This document shows, piece after piece, positions 61,623 through 64,000 of a DNA stretch of 64,000 nucleotides; position 1 is the stretch's first letter, and every line of letters starts with the position of its first letter. The position numbers and the translations under genes were made by a program. The notes below the pieces were generated by a model. That model saw nothing but the letters and a program-made list of their open reading frames with translations. It had not been told where the DNA came from and searched no databases. Origin of the DNA: ZC4RG29 sp964521255 (GTDB taxonomy: Bacteria; Bacteroidota; Bacteroidia; Cytophagales; Cyclobacteriaceae). The stretch lies in NCBI GenBank assembly GCA_964521255.1, contig CAZFRM010000013.1, positions 1-64,000 of the forward strand, written 5' to 3'.

Positions 61623-63083
61623 TCAAAGAAGCGGAGCCAGAATTCTTGCCATAGCGCCGGCAAAAGATTTAAACAAACCTCTCTTCATCCATTCTTCTTG
61701 TGTGACAAGCGTGCTGTATTCCAGATCTTGACAAAATTGCTGCATTAATTCAGCATTGATCCTGTTACTGTAGACGACGGCATTGATTTCAAAATTCAAT
61801 TCGAAACTGCGGAGATCCATGTTGGCCGTTCCTACCATAGAGAGTGTGTCATCTACTACCAATGTTTTTGCATGGATAACGCCTTTATTATATAAGTATA
61901 TTTTAACGCCGGCATCAAGCAGGTCGGGAAAGTAGAATCGTGAGGCTGCATCAACAAATGAAGAGTCTGAGTTTCTCGGAAGAAGAATGCGAACATCTTT
62001 ACCGGAAAAAGCAGCGACCTTTATGGCGTTAACAATACTCTCATTGGGAATAAAATACGGTGTGGTAATGTAAACTAGTTTCCGGGCCATGGTTATTGCC
62101 GTGAGGTAGGAGAGCATGATGCTTTGTCGTGGAGAATCGGGACCGCTGGTTACGATTTGTACCAGGTCGTCACTAGGATCATCCAAAAGATTTTCGGGAA
62201 AAAGCTCGTGACTCACACCGAGTTCCTGTCCTGAACAGAAATTCCAGTTGGAAAGGAAATGATATTGAAGTGTTAATGCAGCATATCCTTCTATTTTTAT
62301 ATGCGTATCTCTCCAGTACTTATCATCTACTTTTCCATTGATGTACCGGTCGGCTATATTTAATCCCCCGATGAAACCTACTTTACCATCAATGATAACT
62401 ACCTTTCGATGGTCACGGTAATTCAACCGGTTTGCAAAAACAATAAAGTGAACGCGGTAGAATGGAAATATCTCTACTCCATTCTCGCGAAATTCATCAA
62501 CGAAATTGTCCCAAAGATCGTGGCTTCCGAAATCATCAAAGATAATTCGCACGGCAACTCCTTCTTTGGCTTTTTTGATAAGCAAATCTTTAACACGCGT
62601 GCCTGTTTCATCTTCGTCAAAGATGTAGTATTCCAGATGAATAAAATTTTTAGCTTCTTCTATAGCTGCATATAGGGCGGGAAATTTCTCTTCGCCATTT
62701 CGCAACAGGGTAACTTTGTTGCGCGTTAAGGGGGCCAGCGATTCACCGAGGTGAAGGTCTATCAACTCTTCATTTTTTATACTCAGCTCCGGATATTTAT
62801 TCTTCAGTGCACGGGCATTCTGATGAATACGGTTTTCAACCTGGCGGAACAGCTTTACATTTTTAATAAGTTTTTTAGTGTATATTCTTCTTTTGCGATA
62901 ATTCACGCCAATTAGGAAATAAAGCATCGAACCGCCGACTGGAAATAAAATAATGAGAAGCAAATAGGCGGCAGTCTTGGAGGGACTACGGGTATCGAGT
63001 ACCACGCGGATGGATGTGAATAACGCAATCAGAATTACAATGATCCAGATGATTATGCCCTGGCCTTCGAGTAAAAACCACAT
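61623..63083 (-). CDS. cls: Cardiolipin synthase (phospholipase D superfamily)
   Basis: 486 residues. Two N-terminal membrane helices (8-58, IIIWIIVILIALFTSIRVVL) are followed by two HKD motifs: HRKVVIIDGKVGFIGG (His225, Lys227, Asp232) and HAKTLVVDDTLSMVGTANMD (His404, Lys406, Asp411). Length and layout match bacterial ClsA-type enzymes, which join two phosphatidylglycerols to cardiolipin in the inner membrane. Single gene. Confidence 0.92.
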   Translation of the reverse strand: MWFLLEGQGIIIWIIVILIALFTSIRVVLDTRSPSKTAAYLLLIILFPVGGSMLYFLIGVNYRKRRIYTKKLIKNVKLFRQVENRIHQNARALKNKYPELSIKNEELIDLHLGESLAPLTRNKVTLLRNGEEKFPALYAAIEEAKNFIHLEYYIFDEDETGTRVKDLLIKKAKEGVAVRIIFDDFGSHDLWDNFVDEFRENGVEIFPFYRVHFIVFANRLNYRDHRKVVIIDGKVGFIGGLNIADRYINGKVDDKYWRDTHIKIEGYAALTLQYHFLSNWNFCSGQELGVSHELFPENLLDDPSDDLVQIVTSGPDSPRQSIMLSYLTAITMARKLVYITTPYFIPNESIVNAIKVAAFSGKDVRILLPRNSDSSFVDAASRFYFPDLLDAGVKIYLYNKGVIHAKTLVVDDTLSMVGTANMDLRSFELNFEINAVVYSNRINAELMQQFCQDLEYSTLVTQEEWMKRGLFKSFAGAMARILAPLL

Positions 63084-63197
63084 GCATTCTAGTTACACAA
63101 AAAATACACTTTTAAAAAATGAGAGAATGAGTGGGTGAGTGAATAAATGAATATTGAATATAGGTTGAATAGGTAAGAGTATTTATATTTATAGGGT

Positions 63198-64000
63198 ATG
63201 AAAGCATTAGTTCTTGAGGAGTACAAAAAGTTTGTTTACAAGGATGTACCTGATCCTGTCATGAATGCTGACGAAGTATTGGTAAGGGTAAAGTCAGTAG
63301 GCATTTGTGGCAGCGATGTTCACGGCATGGACGGCAGCACCGGCCGAAGGATACCACCAATAATTATGGGCCACGAAGCCTCCGGAGTAATTGAGAAAGT
63401 TGGCTCTGGTGTAAAAGACTGGAAGGCTGGCGACCGTGTAACTTTCGACTCAACGATTTATTTACTGGATGATTGGTACACAAAACAAGGTCTGCCTAAT
63501 TTGAGTGATGGCCGTATGGTGCTGGGTGTGTCATGTAAAGAATTTAAGCGAAACGGAGCGTATGCCGAATTTGTAACAGTACCACAGCATATTCTTTATA
63601 AAATACCCGATAATGTCACCTTTACACAGGCAGCTATGGTAGAACCTGCAGCCGTAGCGTTACATGCCATTAACATTAGTTCGCTTAATGCCGGAGACAC
63701 AGCATTGGTGATTGGTGCTGGTATGGTGGGTATGTTTGTAATTCAACTCCTTAAAATAAAAGGATGTAAAAATGTAATAGCCATCGATCCCGAAATGGAC
63801 CGGCTTGATAAGGCAAAACGCCTGGGAGCAGATCACATTTTTACGCCAACTGATCCGCAGTTGAATAAAGAAGTCAATCAACTGACAGGAGGACGTGGAG
63901 TTGATGTTGTTTTTGAAGTGGTGGGCATAAGTGAAACGATAAAGATGGGAATAGATTTAATGCGAAAGGGAGGAACGATGACACTAATAGGAAATGTTTC
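63198..64000 (+). CDS. Medium-chain alcohol/polyol dehydrogenase, N-terminal part
   Basis: 267 codons are visible from the ATG at 63198 and the gene runs off the window. It is a zinc-dependent MDR enzyme: catalytic Cys37 in VGICGSDVHG, GHE at 58-60 (His59, Glu60), Glu149 and the Rossmann GAGMVG (173-178). The loop that normally holds four structural-zinc Cys (about 84-113, STIYLLDDWYTKQGLPNLSD) keeps only Cys113. This variant is known in galactitol/sorbitol-dehydrogenase-like members. NAD(H)-linked oxidation of a sugar alcohol or similar compound is likely; substrate not determined. Confidence 0.85.
   Translation, partial: MKALVLEEYKKFVYKDVPDPVMNADEVLVRVKSVGICGSDVHGMDGSTGRRIPPIIMGHEASGVIEKVGSGVKDWKAGDRVTFDSTIYLLDDWYTKQGLPNLSDGRMVLGVSCKEFKRNGAYAEFVTVPQHILYKIPDNVTFTQAAMVEPAAVALHAINISSLNAGDTALVIGAGMVGMFVIQLLKIKGCKNVIAIDPEMDRLDKAKRLGADHIFTPTDPQLNKEVNQLTGGRGVDVVFEVVGISETIKMGIDLMRKGGTMTLIGNV

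Noticed and set aside
1..64000. tRNA, rRNA, riboswitch or origin of replication
   Set aside because: No cloverleaf, rRNA-like block, dnaA-box cluster or known riboswitch core was recognised by eye; a covariance-model search would be needed to exclude small RNAs.

Overview
The window reads as a chromosomal segment of a Bacteroidota species, most likely a free-living member of the Cytophagales. The case rests on a type IX secretion sorting domain on a mannanase, many outer-membrane beta-barrels and lipoproteins with the signal-peptide style of that phylum, three DUF4136-type lipoproteins, A+T-rich spacers and short dispersed repeats. No rRNA or tRNA gene, phage, transposase, integrase or CRISPR array was seen.

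Layout. 0-6.6 kb: the broken 3' end of an outer-membrane protein, an MFS transporter, two small envelope genes, a tightly overlapping cation operon (Ca2+/H+ antiporter, VIT1/CCC1-like protein, barrel), then a gene graveyard with a deleted Kef-type antiporter and a decayed Gly-rich protein gene. 6.6-16.5 kb: a YceI-porin-YceI operon, a beta-CASP metallo-hydrolase paired with a LOG-family gene, small secreted proteins and glycogen debranching enzyme. 16.6-27.6 kb: a frameshifted membrane gene, then about 10 kb centred on C4-dicarboxylates and asparagine: a Dcu carrier, asparaginase and aspartase that both carry signal peptides, two porins, a DUF2490 protein, an SLC13/DASS carrier and a CPA1 antiporter. 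27.6-36.8 kb: repeats around a small barrel/lipoprotein operon and an AI-2E-type permease, then a duplicated pair of large lipoproteins interleaved with barrel genes. 36.9-41.6 kb: pta-ackA followed by a LamB-like porin.

41.6-44.6 kb is a toxin-antitoxin island. It has a split-HipA system resembling HipBST, with three evenly spaced operator palindromes, and a HepT/MntA pair whose MntA is fused to an XRE-type DNA-binding domain and has its own palindrome. The HipBST-like part lies between two 117-bp direct copies of the LamB-like gene's 3' end. 44.7-50.4 kb is a tripartite RND efflux operon. 50.9-57.3 kb holds a K+ channel, a second AI-2E-type permease, barrels, an FMN-binding protein, a DedA protein and a VOC protein, separated by repeat-rich spacers. 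57.5-61.5 kb holds two polysaccharide-degrading enzymes (GH26, GH9) with a DinB-like gene between them. The window closes with a cardiolipin synthase and the start of a medium-chain dehydrogenase.

How it fits together. Acetate (pta-ackA), dicarboxylate/asparagine and glycan (GH9, GH26, LamB-like porin) functions suggest a heterotroph living on plant or algal polymers and protein breakdown products. The strongest leads are the apparently periplasmic asparagine-to-fumarate pathway and the toxin-antitoxin island with its operator architecture. All family names come from reading motifs; no database search was run.
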